Assembly: GCF_039540195.1 (NCBI RefSeq)
Contig: NZ_BAABEO010000025.1
Coordinates: forward strand, 129,874 to 193,873
Reading direction: 5' to 3'
DNA: 64,000 nt
Origin: Zafaria ginkgonis
GTDB taxonomy: Bacteria > Actinomycetota > Actinomycetes > Actinomycetales > Micrococcaceae
Part shown: piece after piece, positions 1-9,237 of the stretch
Layout: each line of letters begins with the position of its first letter
Position numbering within the stretch: the stretch's first letter is position 1
Position numbers and translations under genes: made by a program
The notes under the pieces: model-generated
What the model was told of the DNA's origin: nothing
What the model saw: the letters and a program-made list of their open reading frames with translations, nothing else
The model's database searches: none

Positions 1-53
1 GGCTGGTCGCCGTGGTCATGGCCGCCCTGGCCGTGTCCCTGCTGCTGCATTGA
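1..53 (+). CDS. C-terminal end of a membrane protein (partial)
   Basis: Only the last 16 codons are in the window. Frame 3 gives a hydrophobic tail rich in Leu, Val and Ala that ends in TGA at 51-53, as expected for a final transmembrane helix. The strand is opposite to the next gene, so the two are convergent. The family cannot be named from so short a piece. Confidence 0.5.
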   Translation, partial: LVAVVMAALAVSLLLH

Positions 54-103
54 GCCTTATGCACGGAGTTTTGTGCACCGAGTCTTGGGTGCGGAGGCGG
101 GCC

Positions 104-1363
104 TCAGACCTCCACCCGCAGCACCCGCGAGGCGCCGCCCTCGTTGGTCGCCAGCCACAGGGTCCCGTCCGGGGCCACGGCGACATCGCGCAGCCGGCCG
201 AACCCGCCCGCTGCGGCGTTCCCGCGCAGGAAGTCCGCGGCCCCCGGAAGCCGGCCCCCGGCGTCGTACTCCGTGCCCGGCTCGGGCAGCGGAAGCCGCC
301 ACAGGCGCTGTCCGCGCAGGCAGGCGACGTAGGCCGTCCCGCCCAGGATGGCCAGGGCGCTGGGGGAGGCGTCCGCCGTGGAGGACCACACGTGCACCGC
401 CGGGATGGTCCCCGCGGCCGGATGCGTGCCGGTGACCAGCGGCCAGCCGTGGTTGTCGCCGGCGCGGACCAGGTTCAGTTCGTCGTCGCGGTCCGGCCCG
501 AATTCGCTTGCCCACAGGCGCCCGTGCCCGTCCCAGGCCAGGCCCTGCACGTTGCGGTGGCCGAAGCTGTGGACCGCGTTGCCGAAGGGGTTCCCGGGGG
601 CGGGCGTCCCGTCCCGGGCCAGCCGCAGGATCTTGCCGGCGAGCGCGGCGGTGTCCTGCGCCAAGTCCGCGTGGGAGGCGTCCCCGGTGCCGACGTAGAG
701 GAAACCGTCGGGGCCGAAGGCGATCCGGCCGCCGTTGTGGATGCGGCTGCTGGGGATCTCCGCGAGCAGGACGGTTTCGCGGCCCAAGGCGTTTTCGGGG
801 CCCAGCCCGTCCCCGTAGCGGAAGGAGCTGACGCGGTTGCCGTCCGCTGCGGTGCGGTAGACATAGAGCAGCCCGTCGCGCGCAAACTCGGGGGAGAGCG
901 CCAGCCCCAGCAGGCCCCCCTCGCCGCCGTGGACCGTGCCGGGAACCTCGGCGACCGTTTCGTTCACGCCGGATCCACCCACGGCCGGACCGATGCGCTT
1001 GATGAGGGCGGTGTCGCGCTCGGAGACCAGGGCGGTGCCGTCGGGCAGGAAGGCGAGCGACCACGGGGTGTCCAGCCCCTCGGCAATGGTCGCGGTGACG
1101 GCCGGGTCCGTACCGCCGTCCGCGGGGGCAGAGGACGACGCCGGGGCGCCGCTTCCGGAGGTGGTGCTTGCGGTGGCCTGCGGAGGCGACGATGCCCCGC
1201 TCCGGCCGCCGGTGCCGCATCCGGCCAGCAGTCCGGCCGCCGCAGCGGCCAGGACGGTTCGGCGGGGCAGCATCGCCCGCCCAAGCAGGGCCGCCCGGCC
1301 GGGCGGCATATCCCCGCGGGGCAGGGGTTCCCCGGCCGGGTTTCCGGACCGTTCCACGCGCAT
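104..1363 (-). CDS. PQQ-dependent sugar (glucose/sorbosone) dehydrogenase, lipoprotein
   Basis: About 419 residues. The segment LLAGC near residues 45-49 is a lipobox preceded by RR and a hydrophobic stretch, so the protein is probably exported and lipid-anchored. The rest fits the soluble glucose/sorbosone dehydrogenase beta-propeller family (PF07995), with blocks such as GGEGGLLGLALSPEF, FGHRNVQGLAWD and ASEFGPDRDDELNL. Members oxidise aldose sugars with PQQ, although many actinobacterial homologues have no proven substrate. The start is uncertain: ATG at 1363, 17 bases after the GNAT gene, or ATG at 1273, which would put the signal peptide right at the N terminus. Likely co-transcribed with the GNAT gene. 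Confidence 0.85.
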   Translation of the reverse strand: MRVERSGNPAGEPLPRGDMPPGRAALLGRAMLPRRTVLAAAAAGLLAGCGTGGRSGASSPPQATASTTSGSGAPASSSAPADGGTDPAVTATIAEGLDTPWSLAFLPDGTALVSERDTALIKRIGPAVGGSGVNETVAEVPGTVHGGEGGLLGLALSPEFARDGLLYVYRTAADGNRVSSFRYGDGLGPENALGRETVLLAEIPSSRIHNGGRIAFGPDGFLYVGTGDASHADLAQDTAALAGKILRLARDGTPAPGNPFGNAVHSFGHRNVQGLAWDGHGRLWASEFGPDRDDELNLVRAGDNHGWPLVTGTHPAAGTIPAVHVWSSTADASPSALAILGGTAYVACLRGQRLWRLPLPEPGTEYDAGGRLPGAADFLRGNAAAGGFGRLRDVAVAPDGTLWLATNEGGASRVLRVEV

Positions 1364-1380
1364 GGGGCCAGCGTAGGGGC

Positions 1381-2397
1381 CTAGAGGAGCCGGGAATAGA
1401 CCACGTTGGTGCGGACCTTGGCGAAGCCGACGCGCTCGTACAGGCCCACGGCGCCGGTGGGGCTCTCCGAGTCCACGCCCAGTTCCACGCGCCGGTACCC
1501 GGCCTCCCGCGCCGCCCGGACGACGTCCGTCAGCAGGGTGGCGGCCAGGCCGCGGCCGCGGGCCCGCCGCCGGGTGCCGACCAGGTTGACGTGGAGCGTG
1601 CCGGGAGTCCATTCGGCGCACAGGACGTAGGAGTCGACGGCGCCGGCGGGGGAGTCCGCGGCCGGGGTGCCGCTCCCTTCCGGACCGGGGGACGCGGCCG
1701 GACCGGCGGATGCATCGGCCTGCGGGCCGGCGAGCGCGACGCGGGAGAGCGCCGGGCGCGCACTGCGCGATGCGAGCATGTCGGCCCAGGCCTCCGGGGT
1801 GCGCGGGGTGGAGCCCCAGTGGTCGGCGAAGGCCTCGTTGTGGGCCAGCCGGACCGCTTCGGCATGGCGCGGGTCGAAGGGGAGGGCCAGCGGGGACGGC
1901 TGCCCGGCGTCGGGATCTTGCCAGATGGGGAGATCCAACCGCATGTCCTGGAAGTAGCGCACCGGCTCATAGCCCCGGGCGGCCGCCAGCCGGGTGGTCC
2001 CCGACCCCGGGGCATTGGCCCACACGTCCACCCGCACCGGAGCGCCGGGATGGCGCTGGGCGGAGAGCTCGCCCGCCCGCGCCTCCAGGCGGTCCATGAT
2101 GTCCCGTCCCACGCCGCGGCCCCGGTAGGCGGGGTCGACGCCCCCGTGGATGCTGGCCATCGCCCGGCCCTCCAGCAGGGCGGCCTTGATGCGCAACTGG
2201 CCGTAGCCGACCATCCGGCCCCCGTCCCAGACCCCGATGCTGTCCAGGGCTGGGGTGAAGCCGGGTTCGTCGAGTTCCTCCGCCAGGTCCTCGGGGGCGT
2301 AGCGCTCGTCGGTGCCGTCCGCCTCGGCGAGCACGTCGGTCAGGACGCTCCAGGCCTCGGTGTCGGCGGGCGTGATCGGCCGGTGTTCCAGCGGCAC
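1381..2397 (-). CDS. Two-domain GNAT N-acetyltransferase
   Basis: 338 residues with two tandem GNAT domains. The first has the acetyl-CoA binding motif A around RGRGVG (residues 92-97), the second has RARGRGLAAT near residue 280 and ends in a typical GLYERVGF segment. The layout resembles MshD (mycothiol synthase), but the sequence does not let me assign mycothiol synthesis and another small-molecule or antibiotic acetyltransferase is equally possible. The GTG at 2397 is chosen because AAGGGAG lies 5 bases upstream; the longer frame up to 2484 has no such site. Confidence 0.85.
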   Translation of the reverse strand: MPLEHRPITPADTEAWSVLTDVLAEADGTDERYAPEDLAEELDEPGFTPALDSIGVWDGGRMVGYGQLRIKAALLEGRAMASIHGGVDPAYRGRGVGRDIMDRLEARAGELSAQRHPGAPVRVDVWANAPGSGTTRLAAARGYEPVRYFQDMRLDLPIWQDPDAGQPSPLALPFDPRHAEAVRLAHNEAFADHWGSTPRTPEAWADMLASRSARPALSRVALAGPQADASAGPAASPGPEGSGTPAADSPAGAVDSYVLCAEWTPGTLHVNLVGTRRRARGRGLAATLLTDVVRAAREAGYRRVELGVDSESPTGAVGLYERVGFAKVRTNVVYSRLL

Positions 2398-2535
2398 GGC
2401 GGCTCCCTTCGGGACGTCTTTGCGGGCGTGGTCCGCGCACGCGGCGGACTTCACCACGCTAGCGGCGGGCACGGAGCCTGTCACGCCTCCGGCCGCCCGG
2501 CCGCCGTTTCCCTGGCCGCCTCGCTGGCCGCCTTC

Positions 2536-3519
2536 CTAAAGGATCGCTGTCGCGTTGGCCGGGGATCCCGTGGCGCCAACGATGTTGAGGGGCTTGACGA
2601 CAACGAGCGCGTGCCATTGGCCCAGCTCGCGCATGCGGCGGGCGAGGGGGCCGAGGCGCCAGAGTTCCCCCAGCGGCAGGCCGAGCTTGGCGAGGATTTC
2701 CTGATGCATCATGCCGCGGTCGTTGGGGGCCGAGTCCCGGAAGGGGGAGTCAGGGACCGGGGGGAGGCATTCGACCGCGAAGTTGTCGGCGGCGAGCATG
2801 GTCAGCCCGTTGTTCCAGGCCCAGTCCACGAGTTCTTCGCTTTGGGCCATGCCGGTGGCACGGCCGGTGGACTGCTGGTCCCTCTTTGCTGCCTCGTCGA
2901 GGCCCAGGAACCATTCGCTCCAGCCGGTGTGGAGCATCACGAGGTCTCCGGTGGCCACGTCGGTGCCCTGGGCTTCGAGCGCGTCCGGAATCAGGTGGAA
3001 CGGCAGCGGCTGGCCCGCGGCGTGGTCGATGCGCAGGCCACGGCCTTCGGCGTAGCCGGCCAGGTCGACGAGCACGCCGCGGGTGACGATGGGGTCGTCG
3101 GCCCAGACCTGGATGCCGATGTCCTCGCTGCCGGCGCGGACCTGGCTGTCTTGGACGCCTCCGTAGAACCCGACGTCGTCCGCGCGGCGGTGCCGCAGCC
3201 CGTCCACCTGGCTCGAGCCCTGCAGGTAGAACCCGTCGAGGAAGTCGTCGCGGTGGGCGGGGTGGTTCGCGTAGATCGTGTGGACCGGCGCCTTGCGGGC
3301 CTTGGACATGCCCGGGGCGAAGGCGTCCACCGCGTAGTCGAGGCCGAACACCTCCCCGTGCCGGACGGAGCCGGCGGCGGCGAGCACCGAGGAGGTGTCG
3401 GCGAAGGACGGGGTACCCCGCCAGGGTTCGCCGAACAGCTCCCACGAGGTCCCCGCGAGGACGCCGGGCCGCTGCTTGAGCTGCCGGCGGTCGGGCAACC
3501 CGTGCCGGGGGGCGCTCAT
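2536..3519 (-). CDS. Cyclase-family metal-dependent hydrolase
   Basis: 327 residues of the cyclase family (PF04199), which includes kynurenine formamidase and isatin hydrolase. The segment GSSQVDGLRH at residues 101-110 corresponds to the family metal-binding motif, normally G-T-x-x-D/W-x-x-x-H. Members hydrolyse formamides or lactams, or open rings, using a divalent metal. Its ATG overlaps the TGA of the small membrane gene upstream (ATGA), so it is the last gene of the operon that starts at tctB. The operon context suggests a step in breakdown of an imported cyclic or amide-bearing acid; the exact substrate is not known. Confidence 0.85.
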   Translation of the reverse strand: MSAPRHGLPDRRQLKQRPGVLAGTSWELFGEPWRGTPSFADTSSVLAAAGSVRHGEVFGLDYAVDAFAPGMSKARKAPVHTIYANHPAHRDDFLDGFYLQGSSQVDGLRHRRADDVGFYGGVQDSQVRAGSEDIGIQVWADDPIVTRGVLVDLAGYAEGRGLRIDHAAGQPLPFHLIPDALEAQGTDVATGDLVMLHTGWSEWFLGLDEAAKRDQQSTGRATGMAQSEELVDWAWNNGLTMLAADNFAVECLPPVPDSPFRDSAPNDRGMMHQEILAKLGLPLGELWRLGPLARRMRELGQWHALVVVKPLNIVGATGSPANATAIL

Positions 3520-3764
3520 CGGGTTCCCGCCTCGGTCAGGTGGGCCGGCTGCCGCTGCTTGACGTGGACCAGGACGTAGGCCGCGATGGACGCAACCGAC
3601 GCGGCGATGCACAGGACGGTCTTGAAGACGCCGTTGGGGGCGGTGAGGATCCCGGCGTCGCCTGCGGCGAGGCCCAGTGCCTGCCAGATGATGAGCAGCA
3701 AGCCACCGAGCAGGGCTGTGGCGAGCGAGGCGGTGAAAACGGTCCGGGCGATGCGGTGGAGCAT
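3516..3764 (-). CDS. Small two-helix membrane protein
   Basis: 82 residues with two predicted transmembrane helices, about residues 8-33 and 45-68, and a short charged tail. It sits 12 bases after the DctM-like permease and overlaps the cyclase gene by 4 bases. That position is where a small accessory subunit of the permease would be expected, but it is half the usual length of a TRAP small subunit (DctQ) and I cannot match it to one. The family is not recognised. Confidence 0.7.
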   Translation of the reverse strand: MLHRIARTVFTASLATALLGGLLLIIWQALGLAAGDAGILTAPNGVFKTVLCIAASVASIAAYVLVHVKQRQPAHLTEAGTR

Positions 3765-3776
3765 GGGGGTTCCTTG

Positions 3777-5114
3777 TCAGACGGGCAGGAGGCCGGTGGC
3801 AACGAGCACGCCGATGCCGAGCAGGGGCAGGGCGTAGTAGAGGAGCATGCGGCGGAAGGTGTGGAGCGGGTCCACGCCGGCGATGCCGCACGCGACGTAC
3901 AGCGGCGCCCCGCCGGGCGGCACGGCGGCCTCGCAGGAGGAGAAGATCAGCACCGCGACGGCGGCGGTGGGGGCGGGCACGCCAGCTGCGATGAGCGCGG
4001 CGACGCCGATGGTGCCCACGGCGGCCATGGTCGCGGTGGAGGAGAGCGGCGCGGCGACGGCGACGACGATGAGGCCGATGACCAGGGCGAGCAGCCACAC
4101 GGGCAGGTCCAGGCTCCCGAGCAGCCCGGAGAGCTGCTCCGGCAGGCCGGTGGTGGCCAGCGCGTTGGCGCCGGCGAACGCGAAAAGCACGGTGATGCCA
4201 ACGACGCCGAAGCGCGGGGCGGAGTCCCCGATGAGCGTGGCCCAGGCCTTGGGGCTGCGCGGCAGCTGCCGGCGGCCGAGGACCAGGCCCAGCGCGATGA
4301 GCACCACCGGGATCCAGAAGATCGGGCTGACGGCCTTGGACACGTCGGTCCCGGTGTGGTTGGAGAGCAGTTCGGCGAGCAGGCCGGTGGTGAGGAACAT
4401 GGGCAGCGCGACGCCGACGAAGAGCAGCAGCGTGGTCCAGCCGCGGCGGAGGGACTCGAGCAGCAGGGGCCGGTTCTCCTTGGCGGTGGCCTGTCCGCCG
4501 CTGCGCCGCACGAGGATCGCGGTGACGACGAGTCGGTGCAGCACGCACCACAGGCCGCCGGCGATCAACGGCACGATCAGCGAATCGACGTCCAGCAGCG
4601 GGCCGACGGTGGAGGAGCCGACGAGCACGAACATGGACGCGCTGAAGGGGAAGGTGATGCCCATGCCGGCGTTGCCGGCCACGATGGTCGCGGCGGTGGT
4701 GCGGTCCATCTTGGCCCGTTCCATCCAAGGGATGGTCACGGATCCGACGGTCGCGGCGATGGCGGCCTGGTTGTGCACGATGCTGCCGAGCCCGGCGGAG
4801 GCGACGGTGGAGACGTAGGCCGAGCCGCCCTTCCGTCCGCCAATGAGGGAGTCGAGCAGATTGATCATCCGTTCCATGACGCCGGCCTTTTCCAGCAGGT
4901 AGCCCATAAAGACAAAGACGACGGTGGCGTAGACGATCTCGTCGGTCAGCGCGTCGTAGAGCGCGGTCCAGCCGGCGGCCAGCGCGCCGGCTCCGTTGAA
5001 GGCGGCGGCGACGAGGAAGCCGACCATCATGGCTTCACCGACGTTGCGCCGCATGAGCGTCGTCCAGAGGATGATGACCGCCAGATAGGCGCCCAGCGCC
5101 CACACGCCGATCAT
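3777..5114 (-). CDS. DctM-like / ion-transporter-superfamily large permease
   Basis: 445 residues with about 11-12 hydrophobic segments. The conserved region YVSTVASAGLGSIVHNQ and the pseudo-repeated second half with EAAVPPGGAPLYVACG fit TRAP large-permease (DctM-like) or related carboxylate carriers of the IT superfamily. It would carry an organic acid across the membrane with cations. No separate TRAP binding protein lies beside it; the binding protein in this operon belongs to the Tct system. ATG at 5114 follows AAAGGA by 7 bases. A longer in-frame reading to 5192 lacks a good site. Confidence 0.75.
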   Translation of the reverse strand: MIGVWALGAYLAVIILWTTLMRRNVGEAMMVGFLVAAAFNGAGALAAGWTALYDALTDEIVYATVVFVFMGYLLEKAGVMERMINLLDSLIGGRKGGSAYVSTVASAGLGSIVHNQAAIAATVGSVTIPWMERAKMDRTTAATIVAGNAGMGITFPFSASMFVLVGSSTVGPLLDVDSLIVPLIAGGLWCVLHRLVVTAILVRRSGGQATAKENRPLLLESLRRGWTTLLLFVGVALPMFLTTGLLAELLSNHTGTDVSKAVSPIFWIPVVLIALGLVLGRRQLPRSPKAWATLIGDSAPRFGVVGITVLFAFAGANALATTGLPEQLSGLLGSLDLPVWLLALVIGLIVVAVAAPLSSTATMAAVGTIGVAALIAAGVPAPTAAVAVLIFSSCEAAVPPGGAPLYVACGIAGVDPLHTFRRMLLYYALPLLGIGVLVATGLLPV

Positions 5115-5148
5115 GTCCGGTCCTTTCGGGGCGGGAAGCAGGACATCA

Positions 5149-5922
5149 TCAGGATGCCACGGTTTCGGTCGCGGCCATCCGTTCCATGGCACCGGCCGAG
5201 GCGTCGGTCATCTCCGACGGGACGCCCAGTTCGGCGAGGTAGCCGCTGGTGGAGCGCATCTCGAAGGACCGGCGGGCCGCGTGCTTCTGCGTGCCGTTGA
5301 GGAAGCGATCGATCACGGCTTCGCCGTCCCCGGCCAGCATGGCGGCGATCTGGGTGCGGACGAAGTCCTCCAGGCCGGCGGCCCGTCCGGCGGTGACCGC
5401 CTCGACGACGACGGAGGCCAGCCCCTTCATGAACACGCTGCGCAGGAGCTTGTGCGCCATCGCGGCCCCCGGGAGGCCGGGCACGACCTCGACCGGGGCC
5501 CCGATCCCGGAGACCAGGGCGGCGAACGCCTCGGCGCCGGGGCCGCTGGCCATCAGCGGGGTCTCCTCCCGCTGGGAGATGACCGGGCCGAGGATCGCGA
5601 CGTCGGCGAACAGCACCCCGCCGGCGGTCCGGCCGAGTTCCTCCATGGTGCCGGGGGAGGAGGAGGTCAGGTCCGCGTAGCAGGCACCCTTCCGCATGGC
5701 GGGGAGGCACTCGGCCGCGACCGGCCGGGCCGCACCGGCCCCGGTGAGGACCAGGACGGCATCGGCGTCGGCGCAGGCGGCCGCGGCGCTGGGCGCGAGC
5801 TCGACGCCGGCGGGCGCGGTGGTGACGACCGGGTCGTAGCCGGTCACCCGGTGGCCGGCGCGCAGCAGGGCGGAGGCGTAGATGGCGCCGGCCTCGCCGA
5901 GGCCGATGATCGTGCAGTTCAT
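5149..5922 (-). CDS. NAD(P)-dependent dehydrogenase, DUF1932 type
   Basis: 257 residues. The N terminus CTIIGLGEAGAIYASALL is a dinucleotide-binding Rossmann motif, and the C-terminal half matches the DUF1932 / 6-phosphogluconate dehydrogenase-like domain, including a KLLRSVFMKGL segment that places the catalytic lysines. Members of the beta-hydroxyacid dehydrogenase superfamily oxidise 3-hydroxy acids or reduce the matching oxo acids. It lies 26 bases after the RraA-like gene and 34 bases before the permease gene, in the same operon. Several aromatic-acid pathways pair such a dehydrogenase with an aldolase; the substrate here is inferred only as a hydroxy acid. Confidence 0.85.
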   Translation of the reverse strand: MNCTIIGLGEAGAIYASALLRAGHRVTGYDPVVTTAPAGVELAPSAAAACADADAVLVLTGAGAARPVAAECLPAMRKGACYADLTSSSPGTMEELGRTAGGVLFADVAILGPVISQREETPLMASGPGAEAFAALVSGIGAPVEVVPGLPGAAMAHKLLRSVFMKGLASVVVEAVTAGRAAGLEDFVRTQIAAMLAGDGEAVIDRFLNGTQKHAARRSFEMRSTSGYLAELGVPSEMTDASAGAMERMAATETVAS

Positions 5923-5955
5923 GGTGCTGTTTCCTTCAGATGGTGCTGGGGGTGC

Positions 5956-6594
5956 TTAGGAGGCGGCCGCGCGTTCGGCGACGATGCGGGCCCGGCGTTC
6001 GGCCTCGTCGGCGAACACGGCCTCCGCCGCCTCGGCGATGCGCTCTGCCTGGTCGCGCGGAACGACGACGACGCCGTCGGAATCCCCGATGACGATGTCC
6101 CCGGGCAGGACGGGTACGCCGCCGAAGGCGACGGGCACCGCGATGCGCGAGGGTCCGTTCTTGTAGGGGCCGGCGGGGGTGGTGGCACGGGCGAAGACCG
6201 GCAGGCCGATCTCGCCGAGGACCTCCGCGTCCCGCGCGGCACCGTCGAGGGCGAATCCGGCGAGGCCGGCGGAAATCGCCCGTTCGCCGATGAGCTCGCC
6301 CAGGAGGGCGCGGGAGGTGTCGCCGCCTCCGGCAACGACCACGACGTCGCCGGGCTGCGCCACGGCGAGGCTTTCGTGGATGCCGCGGTTGTCGCCGGCG
6401 GCGACCCAGACGGTAAAGGCCGGACCGGCGAGCTTCGCTCCGGGCCAGATGGCCTGGATCGCGGAGTCGGCAACCCCCAGGCGTTCCATGGCATCGCCGA
6501 TGTTGGCGGCGGGCAGGGCCGCGAGGCGCGCGACGAGCTCGGGCGCAGGGCGATCGAAGTCGGTGGCGGTGGAGGTGTCTGCGGCTGTGGTCAT
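5956..6594 (-). CDS. RraA-family aldolase / decarboxylase
   Basis: 212 residues of the RraA-like fold. The typical blocks are present: NIGDAMERLG near residues 31-40, GAARDAEVLGEIGLPVFA in the middle, and GDIVIGDSDGVVVVP near residue 160. Catabolic members are 4-hydroxy-4-methyl-2-oxoglutarate or 4-carboxy-4-hydroxy-2-oxoadipate aldolases and oxaloacetate decarboxylases. Being between a TctC gene and a hydroxyacid dehydrogenase argues for this enzymatic role and against a role as RNase E inhibitor. It probably releases pyruvate or oxaloacetate from an acid brought in by the Tct system. Confidence 0.85.
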   Translation of the reverse strand: MTTAADTSTATDFDRPAPELVARLAALPAANIGDAMERLGVADSAIQAIWPGAKLAGPAFTVWVAAGDNRGIHESLAVAQPGDVVVVAGGGDTSRALLGELIGERAISAGLAGFALDGAARDAEVLGEIGLPVFARATTPAGPYKNGPSRIAVPVAFGGVPVLPGDIVIGDSDGVVVVPRDQAERIAEAAEAVFADEAERRARIVAERAAAS

Positions 6595-6687
6595 GAGCTG
6601 ATCCTTCGTGTGTTGGTGCCGGGCCCGGGCCGGTTGGTGGACCCGGGCCGGTTGCTTGGCCTGGACTGTTTACTTGGCCTGGGCTGT

Positions 6688-7683
6688 CTACTTGGCCTGA
6701 ACCAGCGGCAGGACGGTCTTGTAGTCGCTTTCCTGCTGGGCCCAGAACGCCTGGTATTCCTCGGCGGGCTGGTAGCTGGTGGCCAGGCCGAGGTCGCCCA
6801 TCTTGGCGACAACCTGGGGGTCCTCGATGGCGGTCTTCAGGGCGGCCTCGAGCTTCTCGGCGACGGCGTCGGGCAGTCCGGCCGGGGCGGAGTAGCCGCG
6901 GGCGGTGGCGGCGACGATGTCGTGTCCGGCTTCGGCGAAGGTCGGAACGTCGGGCAGGGCCGCGGCCCGCTCGCTGTCCATGACCCCCAGGACCCTGGCC
7001 TTGCCCTGCTTGACCAGGTCGGTGACGTCGCTGACGTTGGCGACGAGGACCTCGACGTGGCGGCCGAGGAAGGCGGTGGAGGCCTGGGAGGCGCCCTCGG
7101 AGAAGTGCACCGGGCTGAGGGCGGCGCCGGTGGCTTCCTTGATCTGGGCGATGGCGAAGTGCTCACCGCCCTGCTGGCCGGTGGTGGTCGCGGTGATGGT
7201 GTCGGGGTGGTCCTTGGCCGCCTGCAGGAGGTCGTCGAGGTCCTGGTAGGGGCTGTCGGGCTGGACGGCGACGACGGCCGGGTCGATGACCTGGCGGCCC
7301 AGGGGCTGGAAGTCCTCCCGGGTGAACTTCGCGCCGCGGGTGGAGTCCAGCGGGGTGACGACGACGGACGGGGAGCCGGTGGCGCCGATGGTGTAGCCGT
7401 CGGCCCGGGCGCTGGTGAGGGTGGTGTAGCCGATCTGTCCGCCGGCGCCGGGCTTGTTGACGACCTCGACGTTGGTGCCCAGTTCGCGCTCGAGCACGGG
7501 CTGGACGAGCCGGGCGGCGGTGTCCACGGCGCCGCCGGGGGCGAACGCGACCACCAGTTCGATGGACTTGCCCTTGCGGGGGAAGTCCTCGCCCTGGGAC
7601 TGGGAGTTGCCCGCGGAGCCGCAGGCGGCGGTGGCGAGGAGGGTGAAGGCGGCCACGGAGGTGGCGGCAAGGATGCGCTTCAT
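6688..7683 (-). CDS. tctC: Tripartite tricarboxylate transporter substrate-binding lipoprotein
   Basis: 331 residues. The signal peptide ends in the lipobox ATAAC with the lipidated cysteine at residue 21. The mature protein follows the Bug/TctC pattern: KSIELVVAFAPGGAVDTAAR, PGAGGQIGYTTL and a ligand-loop QPDSPYQDLDDLL. TctC-type proteins bind carboxylates such as citrate or aromatic dicarboxylates and deliver them to TctAB. The gene is third in the order tctB-tctA-tctC, not the common tctC-tctB-tctA. The ligand is unknown. Confidence 0.92.
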   Translation of the reverse strand: MKRILAATSVAAFTLLATAACGSAGNSQSQGEDFPRKGKSIELVVAFAPGGAVDTAARLVQPVLERELGTNVEVVNKPGAGGQIGYTTLTSARADGYTIGATGSPSVVVTPLDSTRGAKFTREDFQPLGRQVIDPAVVAVQPDSPYQDLDDLLQAAKDHPDTITATTTGQQGGEHFAIAQIKEATGAALSPVHFSEGASQASTAFLGRHVEVLVANVSDVTDLVKQGKARVLGVMDSERAAALPDVPTFAEAGHDIVAATARGYSAPAGLPDAVAEKLEAALKTAIEDPQVVAKMGDLGLATSYQPAEEYQAFWAQQESDYKTVLPLVQAK

Positions 7684-7729
7684 TGGGTGTCCTTTGCGAT
7701 GGGTGGAGTAGGTGGGTGGTGCGGGCGGC

Positions 7730-9235
7730 TTAGGTTTCGGGGTCCTCGGCGGCGAGGGCGGCGGGCTTGCGCAGCTTGAGCAGCGGACTGCAGACGATGA
7801 GCAGGGCGATGGCGAGCAGGACCACGGTCACCGGGCGCTCGAGGAAGATGGTCAGGTCGCCGCGGGAGATGTCCAGGGATTCGCGCAGGGAGCGTTCCAT
7901 CAGGGGCCCGAGGACAAGGGTCAGGACCATCGGTGCCAGCGGGATGTCCAGGTGGCGCAGGACCAGGCCGATGACGCCGAAGAGGATCATGACGAACACG
8001 TCGAAGACGGAGAAGTTGATCGTGTAGGCGCCGACGACCATGAACATGAGGATCAGGCCGGTGAGGATCGGGTAGGGGACCTTGAGGATGGAGGTCCACA
8101 GGCCCACCAGCGGGACGTTGAGCACCAGCAGCAGGATGTTGCCGATGAAGAGGCTGGCGATGATGGTCCAGGCGATGTCCGCGTGCTCGGCAAAGAGCGT
8201 CGGGCCGGGGGTCAGGCCCTGCTGGAGGAACGCGCCCATGAGGACGGCGATGGTGGGGGAGGCCGGGATGCCGAGGGTGAAGAGCGGGATCAGGGCGCCG
8301 TTGGCGTGGGCGTTGTTGGCCGTTTCCGGTCCGGCGACGCCCTCGATGGCTCCTTGGCCGAGTGCGTGGCGGTGCTTGGAGAACTTCTTCTCCGCGCCGT
8401 AGGACAGGAGGGAGGAAACGGAGCCGGTCATGCCCGGGATCAGTCCGAGCCCGAAACCGATGCCGGTGCCGCGGGCGAAGGCCGGGGCGCTGCGGCGCCA
8501 GTCCTCGCGGGTGGGCAGGAGGGCCCGCAGGCCGGGGGCCTGGGCGACGACCTCATCCTTGCCGGGACGGTGGGAAAGGATCTCGGAGAGGCCGAACAGG
8601 CCAACGATCACCGCGACGAAGCTGACGCCGTCGAGCAGGCGATCCATGCCGAAGGTGAACCGGGGCGCGCCGGCAACCGGGTCGATGCCGACCATGGAGA
8701 TCAACAGGCCCAGCGCGCCGGAGATGAGCGCCCGGACCATGGAGCGGCCCGCAAGGGCGACCAGCAGGGAGATGCCCACCACCACCAGGGCGAAGAACTC
8801 GGGCGGTCCGATCATCAGGCCCAGGCTGCCGAGCGGCTTTGCCGCGATCACGAGGCCCGCGGTGGCCAGCGAGCCGCCGATGAAGGAGCCGGCGGCGGCG
8901 ATGGTGAGGGCCACTCCCGCCCGGCCGAGCTTGGTCATCGCGTACCCGTCGAGGGTCGTGATGGCCGAGGCGGCTTCTCCGGGGGTGTTCAGCAGGACGC
9001 TGGTGATGGTTCCGCCGTAGGTGGTGCCGTAGAAGATCGCGCAGAGCATGATGATGGACCCTGCGGGGTCCAGGTTCAGGGTCAGCGGGATCAGCAGCGC
9101 CACCCCGGCGACCGGGCCGATGCCCGGCAGGACGCCGATCATGGTGCCCAGCAGGCAGCCGATGAAGGCGAACAGGAGGTTCTGCCACGTCAGGGCCGCA
9201 GCGAACCCGTTGAGCAGTTCGTTCAGTACGTCCAT
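7730..9235 (-). CDS. tctA: Tripartite tricarboxylate transporter large permease
   Basis: 501 residues, many hydrophobic helices, typical TctA. Diagnostic blocks are GVLPGIGPVAGVALLIPLT near the N terminus, YGGTITSVLLNTPGE and GLIPGMTGSVSSLLSYG. It forms the sodium- or proton-coupled carboxylate channel with TctB. The ATG at 9235 lies 2 bases after the tctB stop, so translation is coupled. A frame that extends to 9619 is only overlap with tctB and is not used. Confidence 0.93.
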   Translation of the reverse strand: MDVLNELLNGFAAALTWQNLLFAFIGCLLGTMIGVLPGIGPVAGVALLIPLTLNLDPAGSIIMLCAIFYGTTYGGTITSVLLNTPGEAASAITTLDGYAMTKLGRAGVALTIAAAGSFIGGSLATAGLVIAAKPLGSLGLMIGPPEFFALVVVGISLLVALAGRSMVRALISGALGLLISMVGIDPVAGAPRFTFGMDRLLDGVSFVAVIVGLFGLSEILSHRPGKDEVVAQAPGLRALLPTREDWRRSAPAFARGTGIGFGLGLIPGMTGSVSSLLSYGAEKKFSKHRHALGQGAIEGVAGPETANNAHANGALIPLFTLGIPASPTIAVLMGAFLQQGLTPGPTLFAEHADIAWTIIASLFIGNILLLVLNVPLVGLWTSILKVPYPILTGLILMFMVVGAYTINFSVFDVFVMILFGVIGLVLRHLDIPLAPMVLTLVLGPLMERSLRESLDISRGDLTIFLERPVTVVLLAIALLIVCSPLLKLRKPAALAAEDPET

Positions 9236-9237
9236 GG